Assembly (NCBI GenBank): GCA_028277515.1
Contig: JANQGC010000152.1
Span: 1-6,412 of the forward strand
DNA: 6,412 nucleotides
Source: Anaerolineae bacterium
Lineage (GTDB): Bacteria > Chloroflexota > Anaerolineae > Promineifilales > Promineifilaceae
Direction of reading: 5' to 3'
Part shown: piece after piece, positions 5,811 through 6,412 of the stretch
How the letters are laid out: each line of letters begins with the position of its first letter
Numbering within the stretch: the first letter of the stretch is position 1
Translations under genes and position numbers: made by a program
Notes under the pieces: generated by a model
Told to the model about the DNA's origin: nothing
The model's database searches: none
The model's input: only the letters and a program-made list of their open reading frames with translations

Positions 5811-5835
5811 GATTCCTCCATGATGTTAAGGATTT

Positions 5836-5870
5836 GTGCCTGGCCGGAGATGTTAAAACCGGCCAGGCAC
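5836..5870 (-). terminator. Perfect 12-bp hairpin between binding-protein and permease genes
   Basis: GTGCCTGGCCGG (5836-5847) and CCGGCCAGGCAC (5859-5870) are perfect complements around an 11-nt loop. The stem is very GC-rich. In the direction of transcription (minus) it is followed by AAATCC, not a U-tract, so full intrinsic termination is unlikely. Placed between a solute-binding-protein gene and its permeases, it fits a partial terminator or a 3' block to RNA decay that keeps binding-protein mRNA higher than permease mRNA, as described for REP hairpins after malE in E. coli. Confidence 0.6.
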
Positions 5871-5903
5871 TTCTGCGAGGAGTATATAAGCAGCTTATTT
5901 AGG

Positions 5904-5960
5904 ACCTCCGAGGATTCATGGACGGAACGACTTTAATGTTGGTTTGAAATCCTCGGAGGT
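5904..5960. repeat. Perfect 13-bp inverted repeat downstream of the binding-protein gene
   Basis: ACCTCCGAGGATT (5904-5916) and AATCCTCGGAGGT (5948-5960) are perfect complements separated by 31 nt. The arms begin 24 nt past the binding-protein stop. The long, apparently unstructured middle is unlike a simple terminator and more like a dispersed palindromic element. The left arm is preceded by TATTTAGGAC overlapping it (5896-5905), the same decamer found at the edge of the inverted repeat at 3582-3647. Confidence 0.6.
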
Positions 5961-5984
5961 TTGTTTAGAAAAAATCACATTCTC

Positions 5985-6412
5985 TTATTGGCCGCCGTCA
6001 AGGGACATACCGTAATAGAATGGATTATCTACCGATAAACCAATGCGGAATGTATAACCATCCGCATAGCGTTGTTCATAGCGGGCGCCAGAGGCCTGGA
6101 TCAAGGGAATTGAGACCGCTTCGTCAAAGAATAACTGTTCAATTCCGAAGTACTGCTCTTCACGTTCAGCAGGGTCGGCGCTCAGAACTGCGGCTGCTCC
6201 CATTTCCAGGAACTGCAATCTCATATCTTCCGGCATTTGCTGCCGTCCGCCGTAGGTTCCATAAGTGAAGGGTTGGACCCAGTTGTGCGGATCATGGATA
6301 TCTTCCAGCCAGCCACTGAAGGTGATCGGGTTCTGGCCTACACGGAAGGTGCGCAAAATCGTCGGCCAGGGCAAAGCCACGACATCAACCTGGTAAAGGG
6401 GGTTGATCGCGC
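5985..6412 (-). CDS. Family 5 solute-binding protein, C-terminal part (partial)
   Basis: The last 141 residues and the TAA stop (5987-5985) of an extracellular substrate-binding protein of the peptide/nickel class (SBP_bac_5, DppA/OppA-like). The gene continues past the window edge: no stop interrupts the frame up to 6412, so the GTG at 6380-6378 is internal. The visible end begins INPLYQVDVVALPWPTIL. It carries the family signature near the C-terminus, GWLEDIHDPHNWVQPF, corresponding to the common GW-x2-D-x2-DP-x-N pattern. After it comes a helix with AEREEQYFGIEQLFFDEAVSIPLIQ, matching the usual stretch in which a closing helix leads to the P-L/I strand of the hinge-side lobe. Such proteins sit outside the membrane and hand ligand to the permeases encoded next. 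The ligand cannot be judged from this part. The signal peptide and promoter lie outside the window. Confidence 0.9.
   Translation of the reverse strand, partial: AINPLYQVDVVALPWPTILRTFRVGQNPITFSGWLEDIHDPHNWVQPFTYGTYGGRQQMPEDMRLQFLEMGAAAVLSADPAEREEQYFGIEQLFFDEAVSIPLIQASGARYEQRYADGYTFRIGLSVDNPFYYGMSLDGGQ

Larger units (their letters stand above)
5811..5984 (-). promoter_or_regulatory. Spacer between binding-protein and permease genes, repeat-filled
   Basis: This 174-bp gap holds both strong inverted repeats plus a small 5-bp hairpin, ATAAG CAG CTTAT (5886-5898). A T6 run occurs on the minus strand (5974-5969) right after the stop, but no stem precedes it. No convincing minus-strand promoter was found (TATACT at 5886-5881 has no -35), so the permeases are probably transcribed by read-through from the binding-protein gene. 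Confidence 0.5.

Noticed and set aside
5068..5823. Plus-strand reading frames of 78 and 142 codons opposite the DppB-type permease.
   Set aside because: No domain or RBS support, and the minus-strand permease is clear from its EAA loop and helices.
6378..6380. GTG as the start of a short 131-residue protein.
   Set aside because: The frame stays open to the window edge with family-like sequence (INPLYQVDVVALPWP), so this is an internal valine of a longer binding protein.

Overview
The window most likely comes from a Chloroflexota bacterium (Anaerolineae or Caldilineae-like). This is inferred from gene style, not from a marker gene. The signs are a PknB-type kinase with a Thr/Pro-rich linker to an outside domain, a cytochrome with a similar TPTPT linker after its signal peptide, ABC peptide-type permeases, and many perfect inverted repeats between genes. 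No rRNA, tRNA, CRISPR array, transposase or phage gene was seen.

Left part, plus strand (1-2863). A twin-hairpin inverted repeat (14-81) precedes a small stand-alone cyclic-nucleotide-binding-domain protein (200-637). That gene has a TATAAT box and a short leader in which two hairpins compete; one of them covers the Shine-Dalgarno site. An AT-rich gap of about 410 bp follows, with a possible promoter and a tandem TAATCACA octamer. Next is a broken Ser/Thr kinase N-lobe (1049-1189, with decayed same-frame similarity to about 1231). Directly after it lies a complete membrane-spanning Ser/Thr kinase (1265-2863, TTG start). Its extracytoplasmic end resembles the calcium-dependent galactose lectin LecA (PA-IL).

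Right part, minus strand (6412 down to 2877). Transcription enters from beyond the window through the C-terminal end of a family 5 solute-binding protein (5985-6412, partial). It passes two strong hairpin repeats (5904-5960 and 5836-5870), then a DppB/OppB-type permease (4746-5810) and, 8 nt later, a DppC/OppC-type permease (3688-4737). Two further hairpin structures follow (3655-3671 and 3582-3647), and then a membrane-anchored c-type cytochrome (2877-3569). The cytochrome has one normal CxxCH site and a second, unusual Cx4CH site. It converges on the kinase gene with only 13 bp between them.

How they fit together: binding protein plus two permeases form the capture and membrane parts of an oligopeptide/dipeptide-class importer. 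No ATPase gene follows the permeases, so ATPases must be encoded upstream of the window or elsewhere. The hairpins after the binding-protein gene fit the usual need to make more binding protein than permease. The kinase looks like a receptor that could sense a carbohydrate or other ligand outside the cell. The nucleotide-binding protein and the cytochrome have no clear functional tie to their neighbours. The plus-strand kinase region reads more AT-rich than the minus-strand transporter operon (by eye, not counted), which may mean the two halves have different histories.
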